Below are positions 29,127 through 36,123 of a stretch of DNA of 64,000 nt, one piece after another. Each line of letters starts with the position of its first letter. The first letter of the stretch is position 1. Where the stretch lies: NCBI GenBank assembly GCA_019241645.1, contig JAFAWQ010000022.1, positions 1 to 64,000 of the forward strand, in the 5' to 3' direction. Under the pieces are notes generated by a model. The model saw only the letters and a program-made list of their open reading frames with translations, was not told the origin of the DNA and did no database searches. The translations under genes were made by a program, and so were the position numbers. Source of the DNA: Alphaproteobacteria bacterium (GTDB lineage Bacteria > Pseudomonadota > Alphaproteobacteria > Micropepsales > Micropepsaceae).

Positions 29127-29314
29127 CCCATCCAAAGCCATGGCCGCGCGTTGTCCGTCTCGGCAGCCCCGGCGATTGTCCCCCGAAACACTACATGTAG
29201 TGGTCTTGCCTCTTGTGGAGCAGTCGTTGTCACCACTTTTGCGCTTTTCTTTGCCGTCCCTCCCCTCACCCTCTGCGCAACAAAATTACCGAATTGAACC
29301 TCACTTTTCGACAT
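29036..29314 (-). CDS. Small open frame in repeat copy 2, doubtful
   Basis: 92 codons from ATG 29314, beginning MSKSEVQFGNFVAQRV and passing through AKVVTTTA and RPLHVVF. The start lies about 55 nt below the SOS-like -10. In copy 1 the matching frame lacks an ATG and has a net 4-nt length change, although KVVITTA and PLHVV survive in another frame. The 3' part runs antisense into maiA. It may be a real small SOS-induced protein, a relic, or only a by-product of conserved DNA. Confidence 0.25.
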   Translation of the reverse strand: MSKSEVQFGNFVAQRVRGGTAKKSAKVVTTTAPQEARPLHVVFRGTIAGAAETDNARPWLWMGHSASGWFLGSAASKAGCANAVTSIRVSVG

Positions 29315-29397
29315 TTTCTTCGGTATTTTTCCCTTCCCTCGGCCAGCCTCGGTCTGGTACGAAAAGAGAACATAATATGCTGTATCGCCGCCGTCAA
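29189..29397 (-). repeat. Dispersed repeat, copy 2 (inverted partner at 3981-4168)
   Basis: Read on the minus strand, it has the same ordered blocks as copy 1: TTGACG-N17-TATGTTC, TCGAAAAGTGAGGTTCAATT then CGGT, AAAAGTGGTGA-AACGACTGCTC, and ends in a perfect 14-bp palindrome CACTACATGTAGTG (29189-29202). It lies in the gap between maiA and the minus-strand gene at 29441. The rest of 29127-29440 shows nothing else. Confidence 0.7.
29357..29397 (-). promoter_or_regulatory. Putative sigma70 promoter with LexA-like box, copy 2
   Basis: On the minus strand: TTGACG (29397-29392), 17 nt, TATGTT (29374-29369), overlapped by GTTCtcttttcGTAC (29371-29357). Spacer length and the position of the GTTC-N7-GTAC box are the same as at 3981-4021. 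Confidence 0.6.
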
Positions 29398-29440
29398 GCG
29401 GCTCCGGGGGCAGGTAGTGAAGCATTTTGAATTTTGGTCA

Positions 29441-29845
29441 TCAGGTGCTTCTATCTGATCGGCTCATTATCCAATCAATCGCGCTTCCGAAGAAGTAACA
29501 GGCCAATGCGGCCCCAAAGGCGACGAAGCCTAACATATGCGCTATCGCCCAATAAGGGGACTCCAAGTAATGATCATGGAAGTTCCGGGTAGCAGCGACC
29601 AACCCCAGGCCGAATAGCAACGGCAAAAGCCATTTCATCCGCCAAACCACTCCGGACGCTCTCGCCATATAGAACGTGAGTGCCAGGTAAAACGCCTGAA
29701 AAGCGATGAACACAACAACGACGATAATCTGTCGGCTGAGAGGCAGTGTCCATGCGCGCGGTTCAAACGGAATTGTCAGCAAGCGAATCGCTATGGCCAC
29801 ATACATCAGCCACTCAAACCACCGAAAGTTCCATGAGCGGTGCAA
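29441..29845 (-). CDS. Hypothetical membrane protein
   Basis: 134 aa from TTG 29845; a GGGCGA upstream is a weak ribosome site, and an internal ATG (MYVAIAIRLL) could be the true start. Four hydrophobic spans are visible (about residues 12-26, 38-60, 70-86 and 100-122). No family is recognised. Base composition is lower in GC than the flanking operons. Its 3' end lies about 45 nt from the repeat promoter, transcribed in the same direction. Confidence 0.55.
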   Translation of the reverse strand: MHRSWNFRWFEWLMYVAIAIRLLTIPFEPRAWTLPLSRQIIVVVVFIAFQAFYLALTFYMARASGVVWRMKWLLPLLFGLGLVAATRNFHDHYLESPYWAIAHMLGFVAFGAALACYFFGSAIDWIMSRSDRST

Positions 29846-30041
29846 TTCTATGTCGCCCTTTTCTTATGCGGCCTACGCTTCGCTACAGGCGCTTCATGAG
29901 CAGCGATTAGGGACGTTACATCGATCATATCCAATCCTGTCTGTCACGCCCGCTGTCATTGCCCGCGCGTCACCTGAACGCTGTTGTGAATGCGGCAAAA
30001 GTCATCCGTGCCTGTAGCGGAGCACTGTGGTGGAGCGGGGT

Positions 30042-30644
30042 CTAACCTCGCACAATCAGGATCGCCAGCGCCTTTGGGCCGTGAGCGCCGAGTTCAAGCG
30101 TCTGCTCGATGTCGCCGGTGCGCGACGGGCCGGTCACGAAGTTTACCGTAGATGGCACAGTGCCCGCGGATTTGAGAGCGCGGATGACATCCTCCATGTG
30201 AGTCACGATGTCAGCCCCGTTTACCACGGCAATTTCGAAGCCGGCGCGGAAATGCCAGCAGGCGGGGCTGTCCGCACCTGAGAAATAGGCGAGGGTGCCC
30301 GTTTCCGCGACGCCGTACGGCGCGATGGCGATAGCGGTGTCTTCCGATCCCGGCGCGGAATTCTTGCGCGTTAAACCCGGCGCGGACTCCCATGACAGAT
30401 GGGAGGCGCTCGGCGGAACATGCACAATAGCCGGCAAATTGTGTGCCCTGAGTAGTTCGGCGATCATGCGTGGCACGTCGGCGTCGCTATCTACGAACTG
30501 CACCATTGCATCCGCGCGCGCCGCTTTCTCTGCAAATGTCCGCGTGAGATCGGATGCCGCCGGAGCGTGATACTCGGGCGGCAATGGGGCCGCTGTCCGA
30601 GACCGGGCGCGAATGGCGGAAAGGATGTCATCGCGCGCGCTCAT
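30042..30644 (-). CDS. lutC: Lactate utilisation protein C
   Basis: 200 aa from ATG 30644, overlapping the lutB stop as ATGA. It has the LUD-domain core: SEDTAIAIAPYGVAETGTLAYFSGADSP, then IVTHMEDVIRAL and the C-terminal FVTGPSRTGDIEQTLELGAHGPKALAILIV, where GPSRTxDIE and GxHGP are diagnostic. LutABC together oxidise L-lactate to pyruvate. Last gene of the minus-strand operon that starts with the M20 gene at 34446. Confidence 0.93.
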   Translation of the reverse strand: MSARDDILSAIRARSRTAAPLPPEYHAPAASDLTRTFAEKAARADAMVQFVDSDADVPRMIAELLRAHNLPAIVHVPPSASHLSWESAPGLTRKNSAPGSEDTAIAIAPYGVAETGTLAYFSGADSPACWHFRAGFEIAVVNGADIVTHMEDVIRALKSAGTVPSTVNFVTGPSRTGDIEQTLELGAHGPKALAILIVRG

Positions 30645-32050
30645 TTGCGGGCCGTCCAAAGTTCCTGAAAGGTCCTGCCATGCGGTGCCGGGAAATCGCG
30701 GACGGCAAACCAGTCGCGAAAAAGCGGCAAGGTACGGACGCGTCCGTCGCATGCAAACAATCGCAACACGCGCGACACGGTTTTTGCCGCAACACGGTAA
30801 AGTGCGGGCCGCCTGGCGAAAAATGCCCAGAGCCTCAGTCCTCTTCTTGCGCTCGCCGGAGCAACGCTGCTGGCATATTCGCGCGCCCGCCAATGGCGCA
30901 TGATTTTGGGCAGCGGGATTTTCACCGGACAAACCTCGGCGCAGCGGCCGCAGAAGGTCGAAGCGTTGGGATGATGATGCGCTATCGGAAGGCCCATCGT
31001 GCCGGGATTGAGCGCCGCGCCCAGCGGCCCGGTGTACGTCGTCCCGTAGGCGTGCCCGCCGACCGCCGCATAGACCGGACAATGGTTGAGGCAGGCGGCA
31101 CAGCGGATACAGCGCAACACCTCCTGCGCTTGCGTGCCGAGCAAGTGAGTGCGGCCGTTGTCCACCAGCACCACGTGAAAGTTCTCCGGCCCATCGGTCT
31201 CACCGGTGGCCCGCGGCCCGCTCATAACGGTGACGTAGCTGGAAATATCCTGCCCCGTGGCCGAGCGCGTGAGCAGGCGGAGCAGCACGGCCGCCTGCTC
31301 AAGATTGGCCACCACCTTTTCGATCCCCGTCAGCACGATGTGGGTCTTGGGAAGCAGGCGGGTCAGATCCCCGTTGCCCTCGTTGGTGACAAGCATGGTG
31401 GCGCCCTCAGCGGCGGTGAGGAAGTTGGCGCCGGTGATGCCCGCGTTGGCCGATTCGAAATGTTGGCGCAGCACGCGCCTTGCTTCCGCGACAAGCTCGC
31501 TTCGTTCCGCAATTGACCGGTCGGCTGGTAGTTCAGTATGCGCCGCGCGAAACGTGGCGGTTACGTCTTCCTTATTCAGATGGAAGGCAGGCGCGATGAT
31601 GTGGCTAGGCGGCTCACGTCTGAGTTGTACGATGTATTCTCCCAAATCGGTTTCAACCGGTACAATGCCCCTGGCTTCGAGGAACGGGTTCAGCCCGATC
31701 TCCTCGCTCACCATCGATTTGCCTTTGATGATGGAACGCGCGTTGCGCTGTTGGAGGATGGCAAGCACGATGTGACGTGCCTCCGCGCCGTCGCGAGCCC
31801 AATGCACGTGGCCGCCGCGTGCAGTCATGTTGCGCTCGAATTGCTCCAGCAGTGTGTCCAGATTCGCCAGCGAGTAGTCGCGGATGGCACGTCCTTGTTC
31901 GCGCAATTCCTCCCATCCGGGATAGCGTTCCACCGCGCCAGCGCGGCCGGCGGCGAAATGCGTGCGCAGTCGGCCTAGTGCAATCCGCAAACCGGGATCT
32001 TCCAGCGCCGCGCGGCTGTTCTCGCGAAAGCGGCGGGGATCGAGATTCAT
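30641..32050 (-). CDS. lutB: Lactate utilisation iron-sulfur protein B
   Basis: 469 aa from ATG 32050 (MNLDPRRFRENSRAAL); longer upstream reading is noise over lutA. The N-terminal LUD domain has KGKSMVSEEIGLN and ITGANFLTAAEGA, and the C-terminal part has two 4Fe-4S motifs, CIRCAACLNHCPVY and CGRCAEVCPVKIPL. It probably relays electrons from lactate. The ATGA overlap with lutA upstream and with lutC downstream means tight coupling. Confidence 0.95.
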   Translation of the reverse strand: MNLDPRRFRENSRAALEDPGLRIALGRLRTHFAAGRAGAVERYPGWEELREQGRAIRDYSLANLDTLLEQFERNMTARGGHVHWARDGAEARHIVLAILQQRNARSIIKGKSMVSEEIGLNPFLEARGIVPVETDLGEYIVQLRREPPSHIIAPAFHLNKEDVTATFRAAHTELPADRSIAERSELVAEARRVLRQHFESANAGITGANFLTAAEGATMLVTNEGNGDLTRLLPKTHIVLTGIEKVVANLEQAAVLLRLLTRSATGQDISSYVTVMSGPRATGETDGPENFHVVLVDNGRTHLLGTQAQEVLRCIRCAACLNHCPVYAAVGGHAYGTTYTGPLGAALNPGTMGLPIAHHHPNASTFCGRCAEVCPVKIPLPKIMRHWRAREYASSVAPASARRGLRLWAFFARRPALYRVAAKTVSRVLRLFACDGRVRTLPLFRDWFAVRDFPAPHGRTFQELWTARK

Positions 32051-32802
32051 GGCTCGCCAAGTGCCGGCTCGTCCGCCATGCCGGCCAGCACTTCCGCGAC
32101 GTGGCGAACACGCATGGGTACGCCTTCGCGCTGCATGCGGCCTTTCAAATGCAGCAGGCAACCCAGATCGCCGCCGATCATCAAGTCGGCGCCCGTTGCT
32201 TGCGCATCCAAGATCTTCTCGTCGGCCATGCGTTCGGAGATTTCCGGATATTTGACCGAAAACAAACCGCCGAAGCCACAACAGACTTCCGGCTCGCGCA
32301 ATTCCGACAGTGTCAGGCCCTCCACTTGCGACAGCAAAGCGCGTGGCTCGTCCTGCACGTTCATTTCGCGAAGCGACGAACAGGAATCTTGATAGCAAGC
32401 GGTGCCGATGCACCGGACAGACACGTCGTTGACGCCGCGCACGCGCATCAGAAACGAAATAAGTTCGTGAGTCTTGGCTGCCAGCGCGCGAGCGCGCGGC
32501 AGATACGCGCTATCGTTCGTCAACGCCTCCACGTAATGCCGCACGATCATGCCGGCGCACGAACCGGACGGCGCCACGACGTAATCGAACGACTCGAAGG
32601 CATCGATGACCTGCCGCGCCAGATCGGCGGCAGGCGTATCCGCGCCGGAATTCCACGCCGGCTGGCCGCAGCAGGTCTGCACCGGCACCTCGACATCGCA
32701 GCCGGCCTGTTCCAACAATTTGACGGCGGCAAAGCCAATCTGCGGCCGCACCAGGTCAACCAAGCAGGTCACAAACAATCCCACCCTTGGCCGTGCAGTC
32801 AT
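32047..32802 (-). CDS. lutA: Lactate utilisation protein A (CCG-domain)
   Basis: 251 aa from ATG 32802 (MTARPRVGLFVTCLVD). Two cysteine-rich CCG domains are visible: VQTCCGQPAWNSG at about residue 58 and the later CCGFGGLFSVKYPEIS, each with partner cysteines (PSGSCAGMI, GTACYQDSC, GGDLGCLLHL). Such domains bind a noncubane 4Fe-4S cluster or heme in respiratory oxidoreductases. First of the three lut genes, 13 nt after the DUF423 gene. Confidence 0.95.
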   Translation of the reverse strand: MTARPRVGLFVTCLVDLVRPQIGFAAVKLLEQAGCDVEVPVQTCCGQPAWNSGADTPAADLARQVIDAFESFDYVVAPSGSCAGMIVRHYVEALTNDSAYLPRARALAAKTHELISFLMRVRGVNDVSVRCIGTACYQDSCSSLREMNVQDEPRALLSQVEGLTLSELREPEVCCGFGGLFSVKYPEISERMADEKILDAQATGADLMIGGDLGCLLHLKGRMQREGVPMRVRHVAEVLAGMADEPALGEP

Positions 32803-32815
32803 GACGCGGCGCCGT

Positions 32816-33187
32816 TCATCGCGGTAGCCGCATCGCGGTCCAGGCAAGGGCCAACCATCCAGCCAAAAAGGCCATGCCGCCGACCGGGGTCACGAAGCCG
32901 AACGCGCGAATGTCGCTGAGCGCCAGCGCGTAAAGCGAACCCGAAAACAGAACGATGCCGGCAAGAAAAAGCCACGCGGCGATCTTGGCCGGCCGCGCCG
33001 CCGCGCCGTGCATCGCAAATGCGGCCAAGCCGATCGCAAGCGCGTGAAACATCTGATAGCGCGCGCCAGTGTCGAACACTTGCAGCCCGCGCACCTCGAT
33101 CCGGCTCTGCAAGGCATGCGCCGCAAACGCGCCTGCAGCGACCGCGAGGAATCCGTTGATCGCTGCGGCAGCAAGCCACGCTTTCAT
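32816..33187 (-). CDS. DUF423 family membrane protein
   Basis: 123 aa from ATG 33187, which overlaps the M20 stop (ATGA). Four hydrophobic spans; AINGFLAVAAGAFAAHAL, YQMFHALAIGLAAF, LFLAGIVLFSGSLYALAL and TPVGGMAFLAGWLALAW are the conserved DUF423/YwdK blocks. Function unknown. Its place between an amidohydrolase and lutA suggests cotranscription but no obvious shared task. Confidence 0.9.
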   Translation of the reverse strand: MKAWLAAAAINGFLAVAAGAFAAHALQSRIEVRGLQVFDTGARYQMFHALAIGLAAFAMHGAAARPAKIAAWLFLAGIVLFSGSLYALALSDIRAFGFVTPVGGMAFLAGWLALAWTAMRLPR

Positions 33188-34446
33188 GCACAACCGCATC
33201 CGGTATGCGGCGCGCCGTGCGAATGGCCTGCAGATTCCTCCAGCTTGTCAATTGCGCGTTGTGACAACTCGGCCGTGGCCTGGAAGTCGGATTTCACCCG
33301 TGTCATCAGCGCGGCATCGCACATCAGATCGAGCGCCGTTTGTGCCATGGCCTTGGCGCCATCGAGGACCGCGGCATCACCGCGTTCCGAGGCGGCCCAT
33401 CGGGTGAATTCCGGGTTGTGAATGATCACGCCCGCCGGCGCGACGGAAAGCATGGGATGAATGCTGGGCACGCGGTGGCTCACATTGCCCATATCGGTTG
33501 AGCCTGCGAAGCCGGCGGGAATATCCTTCAGCGGGAAGAACTCTCGTCCCAGCGCTTCGGCGTTGCCCTCGAACGCGCCGGCCATCGGCCAATTCGTTTT
33601 CAGGTCCAGATAATCCGTGCCGCCCCAATGCAGGTCGAGCTTGCATCCCGTAGCCAGTGCACCGGCCTCGAAGCAGGCGCGCACGCGAACCTTCAGCTCA
33701 GTGAGCTGGTGAACATCCGCCGCGCGTACATAGAAGCGGCAGACGGCACGCTCGGGCACGATGTTTGGCGCAACGCCGCCTTCGGTGATGATGCCGTGAA
33801 TGCGCTCGCTCTGCCGAATGTGCTGGCGCAATTGCGCGATTGATTGATAAGCCGTAACCACCGCATCAAGCGCATTCAATCCCCGATAGGGCATGGCCGC
33901 CGCGTGAGCGGCGCGGCCGTGATAGGTCGCTTCCACTTCCGACACCGCAATGCACGGCATGGTCGCGAGATCAAGATTGGCCGGGTGAATCATCATGGCG
34001 GCATCCAGGCCATCGAAGCCGCCCGCTCGCGCCATTAGTTCCTTGCCGCCGAAGCGTTCTTCCGCCGGCGTGCCGAGATAGCGCACCCGCCCAGGCAATC
34101 TTTCCTTCAGTTTGGCAAGGGCGAGCGCCGCGCCCAACCCGGCTGTCGCGATGATGTTGTGACCGCAGGCGTGACCGATCCCCGGCAGCGCGTCGTATTC
34201 CGAAAGAATTCCGATCGCCGGTCCGCCGCTACCGAATTCAGAAACGTAGGCGGTCTTCAGTCCGTATGCTTCCCGCTGGACCGGCAGGCCGTGGGCTTCG
34301 ACGGATTTGGTCAGCCGGGCGACCGCTTTGAATTCTTCCAGCGCCAGTTCCGGTTCCTGATGGATGGCATGGCTTAAAGCCAGCAGCTCTGGCGCGAGCG
34401 CATCAATGGCGGATGCAACGTCTTTTTTGAGCGCTTCGAGCGACAT
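33184..34446 (-). CDS. M20-family amidohydrolase/carboxypeptidase
   Basis: 420 aa. The dimetal site is seen in SEYDALPGIGHACGHN (DALPG, CGHN), TPAEERFGG, MMIHPAN, and near the C terminus STDMGNVSH. Ordering and length match the AbgB/HipO-like aminoacylase group, which removes acyl groups from amino acids or small amides. A peculiar tail GHSHGAPHTGCGCA carries three His and two Cys and is not part of the usual fold; it may bind metal. First gene of the operon running into DUF423 and lutABC. Confidence 0.9.
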   Translation of the reverse strand: MSLEALKKDVASAIDALAPELLALSHAIHQEPELALEEFKAVARLTKSVEAHGLPVQREAYGLKTAYVSEFGSGGPAIGILSEYDALPGIGHACGHNIIATAGLGAALALAKLKERLPGRVRYLGTPAEERFGGKELMARAGGFDGLDAAMMIHPANLDLATMPCIAVSEVEATYHGRAAHAAAMPYRGLNALDAVVTAYQSIAQLRQHIRQSERIHGIITEGGVAPNIVPERAVCRFYVRAADVHQLTELKVRVRACFEAGALATGCKLDLHWGGTDYLDLKTNWPMAGAFEGNAEALGREFFPLKDIPAGFAGSTDMGNVSHRVPSIHPMLSVAPAGVIIHNPEFTRWAASERGDAAVLDGAKAMAQTALDLMCDAALMTRVKSDFQATAELSQRAIDKLEESAGHSHGAPHTGCGCA

Positions 34447-34507
34447 TCGTTCTCACCCTGGATGGTGCATCATAGACAGGTCATCCGGCCTTTGCGAAGT
34501 TCCGCCG

Positions 34508-35269
34508 ATGACCGAGTTTGTGGTAGCGCCGGATGGCGTTCGCATCGCGTTTGAGATCGTGGGTGAAGGCGAGCCCATCGTTCTCGTGCATGGGTTTGGA
34601 TCGGATCGCCGCCAGAATTGGCGCATCCCCGGCTGGTACGAGACGCTCGGCCGGGCCGGCTATAGTGTCATTGCGCTCGACTGCCGCGGGCACGGTGAAA
34701 GCGGCAAACCACACGACTCAGCAGCCTATGACGAACATGTCATGGCGAGCGATGCGGCGCTGGTGCTCGATGCGGCCGGACACGAGCGCGCATGCATCAT
34801 GGGATATTCCATGGGCGGCGCGATCGCCCTCCGCTTCGCCCACGAGCATCCCCAGCGGATCAAAGGCCTGGTGACGGGCGGCGTAGGCGCGACCTATTTC
34901 ACGCGCAACCAGCAATGGCGAATCATGATCGCGGATGGTCTTTTGGCAGAAGACGTTTCGCTCCTTTCGCCTGTCCAACGCATGTTCCGCGATTTCGCGT
35001 CGCAGTCCGGCAAGGACCGACTGGCACTGGCCGCCTGCATGCGCGCGCCGCGATTCAATATGTCCAGAGACGATTTCGCCAGAATCTCATCTCCGGCGCT
35101 TGTGGTGTGCGGGGAGACCGACGAAGTCTCCGGGCCGCCCGAACCGCTGGCCTCCGCGCTCGGCAATGCGCACGCCATTCTGGTACCCAAGCGGGATCAC
35201 ATGCTGACGGTTGGCGACAAGATGTACAAGCAAGCCGTGATCGAATTTCTTGGTTCGCTGGCCCGATGA
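34508..35269 (+). CDS. Alpha/beta-fold hydrolase
   Basis: 253 aa from ATG 34508. Signatures are VLVHGFGSDRRQNW (oxyanion hole), LDCRGHGESGKP, the nucleophile elbow GYSMGGAIAL, the acid in VVCGETDEVSGPPEPL and the His in PKRDHMLTVGD. No signal peptide, so cytoplasmic. The substrate is unknown. It overlaps the following sulfotransferase start as ATGA and diverges from the M20 operon across about 60 nt. Confidence 0.9.
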   Translation: MTEFVVAPDGVRIAFEIVGEGEPIVLVHGFGSDRRQNWRIPGWYETLGRAGYSVIALDCRGHGESGKPHDSAAYDEHVMASDAALVLDAAGHERACIMGYSMGGAIALRFAHEHPQRIKGLVTGGVGATYFTRNQQWRIMIADGLLAEDVSLLSPVQRMFRDFASQSGKDRLALAACMRAPRFNMSRDDFARISSPALVVCGETDEVSGPPEPLASALGNAHAILVPKRDHMLTVGDKMYKQAVIEFLGSLAR

Positions 35270-36018
35270 GAGACCGGCGGATCATACTCTGCGCCGGCCT
35301 AAAGAGCAGTGGTTCTACCTGGCTCTTCAATGCCGTGATCCAGCTCGTGCGTGGCTCCGCCCATCCTGCGGCACGGCGAGCACGGATTTCGCAATTCTAC
35401 GCCGACGATGTCTCAGACTTTCCGTTGGCGGCACGAGCGGCCGATATCCTGATCATAAAGACCCATATTCCGTCACCGGCGCTTCAATTTCTTACCCGCT
35501 TTATGGACGGAAGCGTTCTGGTCACTATTCGCGAGCCACGCGATGCGATTGCTTCACTGATGCAGCGCTTCGGACACAAATTCGGGGACAGTCTTACCGA
35601 GGTTTCGGCTGGAGCGGCGGCGCTTGTCACATTGGCCAAATCTGGCAATCACTTGCTGCTGCGCTACGAAGACCGGTTCTGTGAGCGTCAGGCCGCGTTG
35701 CACCGCATCGCTCGCTACCTTGCGCTTGACCATGGCGCCCATCTGTTGGCGAAGGTTCATCGCTCGTTGCATCAAAGCAAGGTTAACGGCCGGATTGCAC
35801 AGCTGAGCCGAAAAGGGGTTTTTGGCAGCCGACCAGATCCCGATCGCTTCGATCCAGAGACGCACTGGCACCCCGGCCATATCGGAGATGGGCAGATTGG
35901 CAAGTATAAAGCCGTGCTGTCGGTTGCACAGTCTCGGTCAGTGTTGGGTCGAACGAAGGCTTTCCGCGAGGTTTTCGGCTATGTTCGAAGGCGGCCGGGG
36001 CACGTCGCCATAATGTGA
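35266..36018 (+). CDS. Sulfotransferase-like protein (class 1)
   Basis: 250 aa. The N-terminal LCAGLKSSGSTWLFNAV resembles the 5'-phosphosulfate-binding loop of PAPS sulfotransferases, DILIIKTHIP provides the strand with Lys-Thr-His, and TIREPRDAIASLMQRF resembles the 3'-phosphate loop (RxPRD and a downstream Ser). It probably moves sulfate from PAPS to an unknown acceptor. It is translationally coupled to the hydrolase at 34508 and lies 105 nt before the TPR-glycosyltransferase, placing it in the glycan-related cluster. Confidence 0.75.
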   Translation: MRDRRIILCAGLKSSGSTWLFNAVIQLVRGSAHPAARRARISQFYADDVSDFPLAARAADILIIKTHIPSPALQFLTRFMDGSVLVTIREPRDAIASLMQRFGHKFGDSLTEVSAGAAALVTLAKSGNHLLLRYEDRFCERQAALHRIARYLALDHGAHLLAKVHRSLHQSKVNGRIAQLSRKGVFGSRPDPDRFDPETHWHPGHIGDGQIGKYKAVLSVAQSRSVLGRTKAFREVFGYVRRRPGHVAIM

Positions 36019-36123
36019 ATGCGGCGGCGCCCCATGGGCCGCTCAATAGCCGCGGGTGGCCTGCTTCACAGGCGCCACAAAATCCGATATCCGCAGCAGT
36101 CCCAAGCGTGAGGCGGCGGTGTC

